A stretch of DNA of 64,000 nt from Closterium sp. Naga37s-1 (Eukaryota > Streptophyta > Zygnematophyceae > Desmidiales > Closteriaceae). The notes beneath the pieces were generated by a model that saw only the letters and a list, made by a program, of their open reading frames with translations, was not told the origin of the DNA and made no database searches. The translations under genes were made by a program, and so were the position numbers. Below, in pieces: positions 1-13,200 of the stretch (the stretch's first letter is position 1; each line of letters opens with the position of its first letter). The stretch covers positions 434,001 to 498,000 of the forward strand of contig CANJKZ010000423.1 of assembly GCA_947471745.1 (NCBI GenBank), read 5' to 3'.

Positions 1-1
1 C

Positions 2-1472
2 GGCGGCGGCGTGTCAGGCGCTCACGTAGCAGGAGCGGCTTTTTGCGACGTGGCGGATGGGGCCTTTGTCGCAGAGGGAGCGTCGCAGCAGTGGGACGGC
101 GTCGCAGATGTCGCAGATCATGTCGCCATGCAGGATGCGGCGGGCAGCCGCTGGGATGCGATGATGGCCGAAGGAGGGGAGGATGAGGAGGAATGCGAGG
201 AGGAATGCGAGGAGGAAGGCGAGGAGGAGGAGGAGGAGGAGGAGGAGGAGGAGGAGGAGGAGGAGGAGGAGGAGGAGGAGGAGGAGGAGGAGGAGGAGGA
301 GGAGGAGGAGGAGGAGGAGGAGGAGGAGGAAGAGGAGTGGGATGAAGAAGAGGAGGGCGAAGCTGAGGGCAACGAGGAGGCGGGAGAGGAGGACGAGGCC
401 GATCTGTGCTTAAATCGAGCGAGGACCCTGCCGCTGCTTCACGTTTCGCGCACGGCGTCGTCGGAAAAATCGGCGGAGCGAGGCTTGTCGGGGACGACGA
501 TGGGCGCTGGCAATACGGCAGGCGATGAGGGGGACAACGACGATGACTTGTATCCTGGTGAGCTACTAACGCGTATAAATTCCTGGTAGTGAGCAACTCT
601 TTCTGGCGAGGAGAATTAGAGTTTGGCATCTGTAGAATATGTACACTGTAGCGAAGTAAGGGTTGCTTGGTATCTCCAACCAAGGCGTAACCCATCCACT
701 CCCCTCTAACCTATTCGGCACGATTACTTTTTGATGACATTTTTTAGGCACCTCAATCGATCGCTTTCTGAATCGTGATGACCCGCGATTTTGCCGAAGT
801 GGGTCGGTCGCATGCAACAGATTCTTTCCGAGAAGAGCGGGTTTTGAGACCGTTGCGAGCAGCAACACTTCATTTCTTTTTGCGAACTGGCTGCTGGCAA
901 GAACCTGGGACCGCCTTTTTAGTCCGATTGCTTTTAACCGAACTGAACCTTTCGATTCAAAGGATACAGTGCCATTACTAGATCCCGTTACATCCTTCAA
1001 GATTTCATTACATCCGTTGTCTCTTGCCGTCCCTGCGGTTTGGTTTCACCCATACTCCCCGTACCCTTGCCATACCTCATCATGCCGAACCTCTTGGTTC
1101 CGACCCCGGATCTCCCCACGCCGCAGAGCTACGGGCGTGCCACACAGCGCGAGGGCGCCTCCAGCAGCTCGTGGCGCCTCCGCCTTACGCGCGCGGCGCT
1201 GAGTCGGCGGGGTTCGTTGCGCATCACCACGGGCATCATGGGGATCCTCGTTATAAGGAGCATCACTACAGTCCGCAGGCTCAGGTTGGTGATCAGGTTC
1301 AGGCCCAGGGGCAGAATATGTTTCGTCAGGAGCAGCTGGCGATGCGTGAGCAGCAGGATGACGGCGAGTGGATGACTGAAGGTTATCCGGCGCAGCAACA
1401 GGAGGTAGAGTTCTATCAAACGCAGCAGCGCCAGCAGCAGCTGTGGGAACAGCAACATCAGCAGCAATCGTG

Positions 1473-1508
<36 letters not shown>

Positions 1509-3058
1509 GCAGCAGCACCACCACCACCAGCAGCATCAGCAGCAGCAGCACCACCACCAGCAGCGTGGCCAAAGCCATCGCCGCACGTTCTCCGACGTTT
1601 CTGACGTCATCATGACGTCCGGTCACGCAGCAGAGAGCCCGTGCGACCTGCCAAGGTCCCCCCTCCCGCCGCCTCATCACAAAGCTTACACACCCTCCGC
1701 CGCCGCCGCCGGCGCTGCCGCTGCTGCAAACTATGGTGCGGAGAGGAGTCCGAACGGCCGATTTACAGAGGCTGTAGCGGCTGGAGGCGCGGATGTAGCA
1801 GCCTGGGTACCACCTCCCCGAGGAGCACCCGCCCCCCACCCGTCATTTGGGGGCCAGCGTCCAGGGGCGGATGTGGCGGACTGGATATCGCCTTCCCCAG
1901 TTGGCACCGCGAAGCAACGCCTGCACCGCCGCACAGTGTCTGACCTCTCTGATGTGCTGCCGGCTGAAGCCGCTGCTACAGCCGGCGGGAACGCTGCGGC
2001 AGGTATGGGGCCGGCTGGGCGTGCTGCTGCTACAGCCGGATACGGGAATTCGGACAGCTTTCGTGGGAGCGGGGTGAATGTGAATGTGCCGTGTAGCAGA
2101 AGCAGCAGCGGCGGCAGTTCTGTGCCTGTGATGGTGTATTCCGGGGTGAACAGGGGAGGGGAGGGGGCGAACAGAGGAGGGGAGAGTCGAAGGTGCATGG
2201 AGGGAGTGGGTGCTTATGCTGCTGCTGCTGCTGCTGCTCGTCTTGGTTCTTTCAACCCAAAGCAGCAACAGCAGCAGCATCAGCATCAGCAGCAGCAGCC
2301 GCAACATCAGCAGCAGCAGCAGCAGCAGCAACCGCCGTTGCCAGTGCCACCCCTACATCAGCAAGGCAGCAGACGGAACATGCCGAATGTCGTCCCTCAG
2401 AAGAGCTTCGGCAACGCAGCGCCCATTGGGTCCAAACCAATGCTGGGGCAGCCTCAACTGAGTATGGAGAGGGGGAAGGGGAAGGGGCGCGGAGCAGGAG
2501 GGGCAGGGCCAGCAGGAGACGCAGCAACAACAGAAGCTGCGGCAGCAACTGCTGTCGCAGACGGTAGCAGTGTAGCAAATGGAGGAGGGAGGGGAAGCCT
2601 AGGCGCATCTGGGCGTAAGGTTGGGGCCAATAAGCGGCTCAACTCCCTTGCTTCCGTCGCCAAGGCTCTAGGGGCGTTTGAGAAGCAAACAGAAAGGTGG
2701 AAGGAGCAGCAGGCGTTGCTAAAAGCGCAGGAGGAGGAGGAGGAAAAGGAAGGCGAGGGAGGGGAAGCAGGAGGAGGGGCGGGGAAGCGGGAAGGTGAAG
2801 GCGGAGATGGGGGCTCAGGGGGAAGCGGTGCTGCGCCTAAGACCCCGAAAGGTGCTTCATTGGGTAGGATATTCACCATGAACCGCTCTGCACCGAGTGG
2901 TGGTGGCACCAGTAGCAGCAATAGCAGCAGCAATGCCGCCAGCACCGGCAACGGCAGCAGCAAAGGCGCCAGCGGCAGCAATGCTGTTCCACCCAGAACA
3001 CCCAAGGCACCAACCTTTGCAAAAGTTTCTCCTGCTTATTCCCCCTGGGTACCCGCCG

Positions 3059-3091
<33 letters not shown>

Positions 3092-6000
3092 GTGGTGCTG
3101 CCTCTTCAGGCGCTGGGGTTGCTTCTGCTCCTGATGCTGTTGGTGCTGCGTTTCCCGCGCGCGCAAACACGTTTTCCAGAGCAGCGACTACTGGGCTTGT
3201 TCCGCCCAAAACACCCACCGCATCGCAGCCGTTGAAAGGTTTCGCAGCACAGTCCTTCAGAGGGCCACAGCAGCAGCAGCAGCAGCAGCCCAAGACACCA
3301 ACAGTCCAGCGAAGCTCCACTGGTACTTGGGGAGGGAAAGGAGGAGGAGCAGGAGGAGGGGTAGCAGGAGCAGGGGGGGGAACGGCTGGAGTGGGAGGGA
3401 AAGGAGTAGGAGGATCGGGGAGAGTGGCACCCCTGAACCTACCACCACTGGTTCTTCAGGAGGAGCCTCAGCTGCAGCTAGTGCCGCCTGGCAGGAGGGC
3501 AGGCGCTGCAGCATTAACTGGCCAGTCGACTGGACCCTCTGTGAGAGCTGCTATTACTCCTGGAGGACGGCTGCAGCGGCAGATGAGTGACGATGAGGAG
3601 GAGGGGGACGGGGAGAGGGGGAATGGGAGAGGAGCGGGGGCGGGTGATTTGGGAAGATCGGGCTCTGGTGTTGGTAAGCGGGGGGGCGTGACCGCCCCTA
3701 TGACGCCCAAGGGGAGGCTGCAGCGGCAGATGGATGATGAGAAGGAAGAGGGGGAAGGTGTGAGGGCAAAGGCGGGCAAGAAAGGAGGAAGGTTGCAGAG
3801 GCAGATGGAAGAGGAGGAGGAAGAGGAGGAAGGTGTGAGGCAGAAGGCGGGCAAGAAAGGAGGGAGGCTTCAGAGGCAGATGGAAGAGGAGGAGGACGAG
3901 GAGGAGGGTGTAAGGGCGAAGGCGGGTGTGTCAGGAGCTGGTGTGAGCGTTCCAGTGCCTGTTGTTCCTACTAAGGCGGCCAAGAAAGGAGGGAAGCTTC
4001 AGAGGAGCCTAGACGACGACAGTGAGGAAGAGAAGGAGGAAGAAGGTGGGAGGAAACGGGAGGGAAGGCGGGTGAACGGGAAAGAAGAGAAGGGCAAGGA
4101 GGTGCGGAAGACAGGTTCGGGCACAGGCTCGGGAAAAGCAGGCTCGCCAACGGCTGTGGGGAAAGAAGTTTCACCTGTTGGTGCGGGTAGGCAAGGGAGC
4201 AAGAGAGAGGGAGAGAGGCTGGAGAGGAGGATGGAGGATGAGGACGAGAGAGGGGAGACGACTGGGGTGATTATGGGCGAGAATGGTAAAGAGGGTGACA
4301 GAAGAGGGGTTGAGAGCGGTGGAGGTAGGAGCAGTCCTCGGGAGTTTACGAAGGATGGAGGGAATGAGGGAGTGGTTGTTGGCGAGGGAAGGCAGGGGAA
4401 GAACGCTGGGTCCGGCAAGGGGGATAGACTGCGTGAGGATAGGGCTTCTGGAGGACTGCAGAGGAGGATGGATGATGAGGAGGATGATGGTGCTGGTGAT
4501 GGTGCTGGTTGTGATAAGGAGAAAGAATCTTCTGAGTTGACTCAAAAGGGTGATAGGCGTGAGGGTAGGGCCTTCGGGAGGATACAGAGGAGGATGGAGG
4601 AAGATGATAGTGATGAGGAGAAGAATCTGAATGGTTCGAAAAGGTCGGCTGGTGGAAAGTCAAGGAGCGGTGCCAGCACTCCCAAGGGAGGGAGGCAGGC
4701 CGGCAAGAGTCAATCCTCTGTTGAGACTTCTCCATTGTCTCAGAATTCGCCGTCCCAAAACGCCAAAGGAGGGCCGAACGATTTGTTTAGACGGGCCGGA
4801 TCGATGGGTGCTGTGGGTGGGGATGAGAGGGGGACTCCTGAGAGTGAGGGGCAGGGAGGAAGGAAGGAGGGGGAGAGGTTGGGGAGAAAGAAAGGAAGTG
4901 GGGATATGGACAGGGAAAGGAGACCGAAAGGGAGTGGGGATATGGAGAGGGATCGGAGGTCGAAAGGGAGTGGGGATTTTGAGTGGGATGGGAGGAGGTC
5001 CAAGGCCAGTAGTGATATGGAGCAGGAGGAGAAGCAAGCAAAGGAGGAGGAGGGGGCGGAGAAGGAGGAGGAAAAGGACATGGTGAAGGGGCAGGATACG
5101 AAGGGGGGAGAGGAGGAGAAGGAGGAGGAGGAGAAGAAGGGAGTGAAGGAGGCGAAGGAGGAGAGTCCTAAGGAGAGGCGCAAGGTGAGTAAGCTGCAGC
5201 GGAGACTGGAAGATGATGACACGGACGAGGAGGAGGTGTGTGTGAAGGAGAGTGCGAAGGAGAGTGAGAAGGAGCGTGAGAAGGAGCGTGCGAAGCATAG
5301 GAAGGTGGGTTCTCAGGGTGAGGATTTGAGGAGAATAGGTGCGGACCAGACACAGGGGAGTGGGAGAAGAGGGAGTGGGAGTGGAAGGAAGGCAGGTGCA
5401 GCAGAGACTGGTTCTGCTAGAAAGGAGGTTGGGAGCAATCGGAAAAGTAGGTTGGGGGAGGTGGGGAGGGAGGACGGTGGGAAGACGGAGGATGAGGGGG
5501 AGAGGGAGGGGGAGAGGAAGAGGAGAGGAAAGGAAGATAAGGCAAGGGAGAAGAAGGAGAAGGACGGGGGGAAGAAGGGCGGGAGCAAAGGGAGTGGGAG
5601 GAGGGAGAAGGCCGAGATGCCTCTAAAGGCGACTCGTGTGTTTGCGGATACCAACACCGATTGGAATGCTGATCCTTCCTCTGCTGCTACTTCCGATGGG
5701 CTGCCTTGCAAGTCTCCTAGAAGCATTCGCGAGGGCTCTTTCTTTGGGAGCCTGAGCAGCTTCCGATTCGCGCCTGACGTTCGCTCGCTCTGGTCTCGAA
5801 CCAAGACGATGAATGAGAGAGATGGGGAGGAGCGGAAGAGGAAGGAGGAGAAGCGGCGGAAGGAGGAGGGGGTAGGAGAGGAGGAGGAGGAAGGGGGGAA
5901 GGGGAGGGAGGGAGGGGAGATGGGCCGGTCTTGGTCCCGGACTAGGACGATAAATGAGGGAGATGGGGAGGCGAGGAAGAGGGAGGAGAGGAGGAGGAAG

Positions 6001-6678
6001 GGGAGTAATGGGGGAGATGAGGAACAGGAGGGGAGAGAGGGTGGGGAGTTGGGGCGGTCTTGGTCTCGAACCAAGACTCTGAATGAGGGAGATGGGCAGG
6101 CGAGGAAGAGGGAGGAGAGGAGGAGGAAAGGTAGCGCGGGAGAGGAGGAACTGGAGGGGGGAAAGGGGAGGGAGGGAGGGGAGATGGGGCGGTCTTGGTC
6201 GCGAACCAGGACGATAAATGAGGGGGATGGGGAGGGGAGGAAGAGGGAGGAGAGGAGGCGGAGGAAGGGGAGTGGAAGTGGGGAGGAGGGGTGTGGCATC
6301 GGTGCGTCTGGGTTGGACGATCTGGGTGTGAAGGAGGGCAGGAATGGCAGCACTGAGGGGCGAATCAAGCCAAAGGAGGAGGGTGGGTCAAGGCGTGCGG
6401 GTAAGGACGGGAAAGGCGTGCGAACTCTCTTGATTGACGCAGGCAGTGATAGCGAGGAGGAGGAGGATGGGAGGGATGAGCAGGCAGAAGGGGAGCAAGG
6501 AGGCAAGGAGGGTGAGAAGGAGCAGGGGCAGCAGGAGAAGCTGGATAAGGTAGAGGAGGAGAAGCGCTTGCTGCAGCTGCAGCTGCAACAGCTGGAGGAG
6601 CAGCAGAGACAGCTAGAGGCCGAGGTGGAGCGGCAGAGGCAGCTGCTGGGATTGAGCAGTGGGGTGGTTGACAGTTAG
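2..6678 (+). CDS. 5'-partial gene for low-complexity acidic/Q-rich repeat protein, function unknown
   Basis: I do not recognise the family. Two exons are inferred. Exon 1 is open from the window edge to 557, where a GTGAGC donor follows. Exon 2 starts at about 1127 after a pyrimidine-rich tract ending CCGCAG. The phases match (one base plus two bases make a Glu codon), giving a 569-bp intron and a stop at 6676-6678. No ATG opens exon 2 before codon about 98 of its open frame, which supports splicing. In order the product has a run of about 46 Glu, a Gln/His-rich block, two HRRT(F/V)SD(V/L)SDV motifs, several K/R-TP-K sites, nine copies of an LQR(Q/R)M-plus-acidic motif, three KGSGD(M/F) repeats, four of about 40 residues beginning SWSRT(K/R)T, and a C-terminal Gln/Leu/Glu coiled coil. 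Highly charged and probably disordered; nuclear or cytoskeletal scaffold roles are both possible. Confidence 0.6.
229..335 (+). repeat. (GAG)n microsatellite encoding poly-Glu
   Basis: An almost pure GAG trinucleotide run inside exon 1 of the first gene. In the gene's frame it reads as poly-Glu; the other frames read as poly-Arg or poly-Gly, and the reverse strand as poly-Ser. Its length is likely polymorphic. Confidence 0.9.
1474..1565 (+). repeat. CAG/CAC repeat encoding Gln/His tract
   Basis: Interrupted CAG and CAC codons give a Gln-rich tract with embedded His. Related CAG tracts recur at about 2262-2332 and 3270-3289 in the same exon. Confidence 0.85.
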
Positions 6679-6732
6679 AGATGAAACAGGCTAAGAAGCA
6701 ACAGCTAGAGTGGATGGAGGAAGAGGGTCAGA

Positions 6733-6800
6733 TGGACACTGCAGCTGCAACAGCTGGGGGAGCAGCAGAGGCAGCGGGAGGCAAAGGGGCGGCAGGAGTG
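6733..6800 (+). repeat. Partial copy of the gene's 3' coding end in the 3' flank
   Basis: Directly after the stop codon, a segment close to 6565-6630 (the coiled-coil coding end, starting CTGCAGCTGCAACAGCTGG) is repeated with a few substitutions. It follows the polarity seen in the other genes: 3' exon ends are copied downstream. Confidence 0.7.
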
Positions 6801-7246
6801 ATGGTTGGGTGGGGATGCTTTCTAAAATATATGGGCCAATTACAGCTGTCCGCGTTGGATTATCATCATTTCCTTTTAGGGTTGTTTTTGAGTGCTAAGC
6901 ACTTTGCTGTGGCGTCTCTGAATCTTGTTTTTTTTTTTTCCTCTGTAACTGAGCTGTTCGCCGTCTCGTCTGTTTCTTGAAGGTCTGTGAGGGGACTACG
7001 CCTACCACTCATTAAAGGTGTCTCCCGAGGGAAAACATAATTGCGACCCAGGAATCCTTGATTTTGACACTTCTAGATTGGCGACGTTTGTTTGAACGCT
7101 AAAACACTAGCCAGGAACCGTTGGCACTGACTTAAATTTGGATTCGTATTCAAATACGACCCAGGAACATCACTGTCGCAATAAGATTGTAGTATTTTTC
7201 AAGAAATTTCAATCACGACCCATCTCAGATACGAACAGAATCTAGC
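6801..7246. other. Intergenic: 3' flank of the first gene and upstream region of the sorting nexin
   Basis: AT-richer than its surroundings, with a T-run near 6930-6939 and no supported ORF. It must hold the terminator of the upstream gene and the promoter of the downstream gene, but I see no convincing TATA box. Confidence 0.5.
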
Positions 7247-10200
7247 ATGGATGGCGGAGCAGCAGCGATGGGAGCCGGTTTTCGATCAGGCGGGGGTGGA
7301 GCGGACGGAGGACCGTTAGAAATAATCGTCACGGATCCCGTTAAGCAGGGCGATGGCGTTAACGCGTACACGTCTTATCGAGTCACCACCAAGGTACGAG
7401 ATGCTGAGTTGCTCGTTTCCCGGATTCCGTTCCGTTCTTCTTCAGTCTATCGTTCTTTCCGAGAGACGTTCCCGTGTTTCCATTCTAAAGGTTCTTAATC
7501 GAGATGATTCGAAACTCATCGCGCATCACTTTCCTTTCCTCTCCCTCCCCATTTCCCCAACCCTGGTGTGAATCTTGGCGAAACGGGTAACCCTAGTCGC
7601 CTGCGTCGGATGGCGAGGTGTACGTGATTCGCCGGTTCTCCGACTTCGAGTGGCTGTATGACCGCCTGGGGGATCTGCACAGGGGAGCCATCGTGCCGCC
7701 CCTGCCTGATAAAAACGTTGTGGGTGAGTGAACTTAAGGCGAGCAAGTCAAGCTGCTGCGGTTGGGGTACCCGAGGTGCTGTGAGCTAGGGTTGGGATGG
7801 GGTGTGGTGTGGTGTGGTGTGGTGGTACTCTCTTGCTCAATTCTTGGATGTAGATTCGCTACTCAATCTATGTTCTCACTGCGCTATACCCCACCCCTCC
7901 ATCTTCTCCCCCTCCCCCCCCACCCCCTCGTCTTCCTCCCCTTCCCCCTTCTTCCGTTCCTCCCTTCTCGTCTGATGGTGTCGGTGCAGAGAAGTTTCGG
8001 TTCAGCCGGGAGTTTGTGGAGAGCAGGCGGAGGGGGCTGGAGACGTTTGTCAGGCGCGTGGCCCGGCACCCACCAACCAACAGGGAGCGCGGCCGTTGCA
8101 AGCAGGATCACCCTCACCATCTCCACTCTACTCTCTACCCCTCTCCCCCTTCGTTCCCCCTCCCTTCTCCCCCTTTCCCCCCTTCTCCCATTTTTATTTC
8201 CCCTTCTCCCTCTGGTTGTGGTGGCGGCACAGAGAAGTTTCGGTTCAGCCGCGAGTTTGTGGAGAGCAGGCGGAGGGGGCTGGAGACGTTTGTCAGGCGC
8301 GTGGCCCGGCACCCGGTGCTGGGAGGCGCGGAGGAGCTGCAGCACTTTCTCAAAGACAGCGAGGACCGATGGGTGGGTGGGTTGGTGGGTTTGGGGGGGG
8401 ATTTGAGTGGGGCAGCAGGTGGGTTGGAGGAGGAGGTTTAGTGTGCTGGGTGTGGCGCAGCACCCCGTTCTGGGAGGCGCGGAGGAGCTGCAGCACTTTC
8501 TCAAAGACAGCGAGGACCGATGGGTGGGTGGGTTGGTGGGTTTGGGGGGGGATTTGAGTGGGGCAGCAGGTGGGTTGGAGGAGGAGGTTTAGTGTGCTGG
8601 GTGTGGCGCAGCACCCCGTTCTGGGAGGCGCGGAGGAGCTGCAGCACTTTCTCAAAGACAGCGAGGACCGATGGGTGGGTTGTCAGAAAAGAAAAGCCCC
8701 TGCTGCTACCACCCAGCTCCTTCATCCCTCTTCTTCCCCTCCTCCCATCTCCCTTTTTCTCTCACCAGACTATGGAGATGCGCAAAACATCTGAATCTAA
8801 AATATTAGGAGCCAAGCCCGGCGACTTCCTGAGCCTCTTCTCCAGCGTCCAGACCACCCTGGCGAGCGCTGTGCTGGGGAGGGAGGAGGCGGCGGAGGCT
8901 CAGAACACCCAGCACCTGCTGCTAACACCCAGCCCCTTCTCCCCGTTTCGCCCCCCTTCTTTCGCTCTTTCTCCCATCTCCCTTCTTTCACATCTCTCAC
9001 CAGACCATGGAGATGCGCAAGGCATCTGAGTCGAAGCTATTAGGAGCCAACCAGCGACTTCCTGAGCCTCCCAGCGTGCAGACCACCCACCATGCTCTCA
9101 CCCTTTCCCTTCCCATCTCCTCCCCCGCCAGACCATGGAAATGCGCAAGACGTCTGAATCAAAGTTACTAGGAGCCAAGCCCAGCAATTTCCTGAGCCTC
9201 TTCTCCAGCGTGCAGACCACCCTGGCGAGCGCTGTGCTGGGGAGGGAGGAGGCGGCGCACTCACCCTGTCGTTCCCATTTCCCTCCCATCTCCTCTCCTT
9301 CCAGACCATGGAAATGCGAAAGACTTCCGAATCAAAGTTACTAGGAGCCAAGCCCAGCGACTTCCTGAGCCTCTTCTCCAGCGTGCAGACCACCCTGGCG
9401 AGCGCTGTGCTGGGGCGGGAGGAGGTTACGGAGGAGGCGGAGACAGAGCGAGTGAGGCGGTACGCTGATGCCCTGGAGAAGGCCCTTACGGACTGCCATA
9501 GGGACGCGCTGCAGTTCGTGAAGAAACAGCGAGGTGGGTGAAAGCGGGTGGCAGGGTGTGATGGGCGTGCAGGCATGCAGAGCCGTGCAACTGGGGAGGC
9601 GGAGACGGAGCGAGTGAGGCGGTATGCCGACGCCCTGGAGAAGGCCCTTTCTGACTGCCGTAGGGACGCGTTGCAATTTGTGAAGAAGCAGCGAGGTGGG
9701 TGGGTGGAGAGGGGGGGGAGGTGGGGGATGGGGCAGGGATGGTTTTGGGAGGAGAGAGGTGAGTGGATGAGGGGAGGGGAAGAAGAGAGGTGAGTGGGTG
9801 CGAGAGGTGAAGCAGGAAGTGTGCTGGGCAACTGAGGAGGCGGAGACGGAGCGTGTGAGGTGGTATGCGGATGTTCTGAAGGCATAACTCAAGCCACCTC
9901 CCCCCCTTCCCCATCATCCCCCCTCACCACCACACCACCACGTGTGCACAAAGCTTAGGGCATGCGAGTTTAAAGTGGCAATGCTCTTGAAGTACAAAAA
10001 AAATACCTCCTCTTCGTTTTTTTCCCTTCTCCTTTTTCTCTTTTCCTGCCCGCACCCCACCACCACCACCACCACATGTGAGCAGAGCTGGGGGCTTCCA
10101 TGTGCGAGTTTGGAGTGGCGCTGCAGTCGCTGGGGCAGTGGGAGGAGGGGCCGTTTTCTCGTTCTAATCCCCATCCCCTCCCCATTCCCTCCACCTCCCC

Positions 10201-13200
10201 CTCCCCCTTTCGCTACCACATGTGAGCAGAGCTAGGGGCGTCCATGTGTGAGTTTGGAGTGGCGCTGCAGTCGCTGGGGCAGTGGGAGGAGGGGCCGCTG
10301 GGGAAGTGCTTTAGTGAGGTTGGCAACAAGGCGGATATAGTGGGCTCTGCCACGCGGAACAATGTGAGTCAGTCGCATTGGTGCTGCTGCTATGCATTAC
10401 ATTAAATACAGTTTTCGTGTTGTGCTTTGCAGTGCAATAGATGTATCGTGCATAACAACGTATGTATCCATTGATGGATACTGTGGGCTCTGAGGTGTAT
10501 TTTGAGGTGCCTCAAAACATTGAGGTGTATTTTGAGGCGCCTCAAAATGCATAACAATGTATGTATCCATGGATGGATGGATACTGTGGGTGTCCTCTGC
10601 AATGAGTAACAATGTGAGTGAGTGACGCTGGTGCTGCCACAATGCACATCAAGACTAACTTTCTTTGTGTTGTGTGCTGCACACACACATGTGCAACCTC
10701 TCCTCTTTTTGCGGCGCCTCAAAGGTACATCTCTCATGTTATGCATGTTGGGCTCACTTTTGAGAATCCTCAGAAGTCACATGTGCGACTCGTATAATGC
10801 ACATGTCCCATGGGACCTCTCCTCTTTCCTTGTGGGTCAGCCACTAGGCCAAGACATGAGCAAAAGTAGGGCCTATCTAACTAGGCCACTACCAACAGCT
10901 GGACCAACAGACGAATTGCAACAATGCCTATCCTTCTGAGTTGCAACAATAGCTGCATTCAGTTAGATCTCTGTGAGTCTGTGACATTTGATGTGCCCTA
11001 TTTTGCTTCAATATGTTTTTGTATGTGCAGGCACAAGTGTTTTTAGAGAACCTTGAAGAACCTCTTAGGGAGTATGTCCGGTTTGTTACTTCACTTAAGG
11101 TCAGTGCTGTTTTTTTCCTGGAATGAAATCTCTGCTCTGCTTTCTTTCTAGTTTGCTTCCAACTCTTTATTTCCTTACCGATTGCTGTTTCTCTACATGC
11201 GTTTGTTTAAGACTCTGCTCCACCTTTTTCTCAAAAACATGTTTTTTTTTAACGCATGAATGATGAAACCTTGGAGGCTGACTCTATGCATCTCTTCCCA
11301 TCCCTCTGAACCTCTCCCTGTGCAGAAAGCCATCTCAGACCGCTCCCTGGCATGGCGCAACCTGAACCAGCTGGAGGCAGACCTCAAAGCCAAGAAGGGC
11401 AAACTGTGAGTGCTGATGGCTTACAGAGGTAAAGGGAAAGGGCATGTTGTAACAAGGTGTAAGTGTGTAGGGGCTGATGGGTGAGTGTCGCAATCTGAAC
11501 CAGCTGGAGGCAGACCTCAAAGCCAAGAAGGGCAAGCTGTGAGTTGAGAGGGGAGATAGTGAGTGTGGAGGAGAAGCTAAGAGTGTGGGCCCGAAGGGGT
11601 TATGGTTAAGAGACGGTTGCATGGCCCAGTCGACGAGGGTGAAGTGCAGTGCAGGGCAGGGCACCCTAGACTGTCAGGCCGCATACTTCAGAATCATCTT
11701 GTTGTTGCGAGGTGACTTTCGAGTCGACTCAAACGCCACCTCGGCATTTGTTTTTACGATTGAGTCGACTTGAGAATCATCTTGTTGTTGCGTGTTCTCC
11801 CTGCGTGCGCAGGCATAGAGCGCAAGCAACGTCAATGAAGCAGGAGAAGATCGAAGAGATTGAGAAGGAGATTGCAGATGTGAGTGCAGTTAGAGAGGTT
11901 CTGGGGCGTGTCTGGAGCACTGTCTGAGAGGCATGCAGCAATGTTACAGTCATGCGCACCTGCTCAATGATGCATGCATGCACGTGTCAAATGCAATGCG
12001 CACATCTGTCTGTGTACATATGTTTGTGTTGGATGCTCACATGTCAGATGCGGATTTAATACATCCTGCACCCCCCCCCTCTCCTCCTCTCCCCCCCCCC
12101 ACCCCTCTCCTCCTCCCCGCCCCCCCCCACCATCCCCCATCCCGCCTATAATATCCCCAGGTGAGTCGCAAGCTGGAAGATGCCAAGAAGGAGCACGCTG
12201 ACGTGGCGCAGCGCCTAGGTGGCGAGCTGCAGCGCTGCCACGTGGAGATGGCAGCGGATTTCGACCGCATGTTCCAGGATTTCCGGGCCGTGCAGTTCGC
12301 ATCATGCGACAGTCAGCGCACTCGTGGGAATCCCTGCAACCTGCTATCAGGGCTGCGGGTGCTGCCCTGCAGCAGTCACATCCACACCTACAAGCACCAG
12401 CACAGCAAGCAGTGTAAATTTCAACTGGATACGGTACTTCAAGACTTCAGGGCCGTGCAGGTTCCATCATGCGGCAGTCAGCACACTCGTGGGAGTCCTT
12501 GCAACCTGCTACCAGGGCTGCTGGTGCTTCTCTGGTGCAGGCACAGCCACAGCTACAAGCACCAGCACAGGCTGCACAGTAACCAGCGTAAAACCCGCGG
12601 GCCAAGAAAGCCCAAATTGGTTCAAGCTTCCTAACTACGGTTGAGTGTGATCATGGCACCCAAAGTCTTGGCCAATTGCATTGCTCGCCCCAACCAACCT
12701 TCCTAAGGTTGAACTTCTTGGTCCGCGGGTTTTAAGTGTTGACTATGCGCTTACAACGACTTCCCTTCAGAAGAATCTGTTCAGGTCCTTTCTGGATTCG
12801 ATTAGACCGGAGCAGACTGGAGCAGACCACATGATCCAGCAAGAGCTTTTGCTCTGTGATTAGAAAATAGGAGGTTGTTGTGATTAGGGTATGGGTGCTG
12901 CTGTGATTGTATTTGCTTCAAAACACAGGAAACTTGCATTCAGCAGCAGCTACCCAAGACAGGGTTATCATCACATTTGAATAGCCACTCATGTTCACTC
13001 CGCTGTGGAAATGCGTTTGTGCCATGCACTGGCCCAACACTGTCAACGGGAGTTGTGGTTGGCCCCGTCCTCGCTTGGGCGGAGCCGACTTCGTAGTCGG
13101 GTGTGCGGGGAGCGCAGCCGATCAGTTGCAGTGAGGGCGCCTAGCTGGAGGGCGCCGAGTAGGATGACGCCGTCATGGGCGCCTGGACGGCGTCCTGGGC

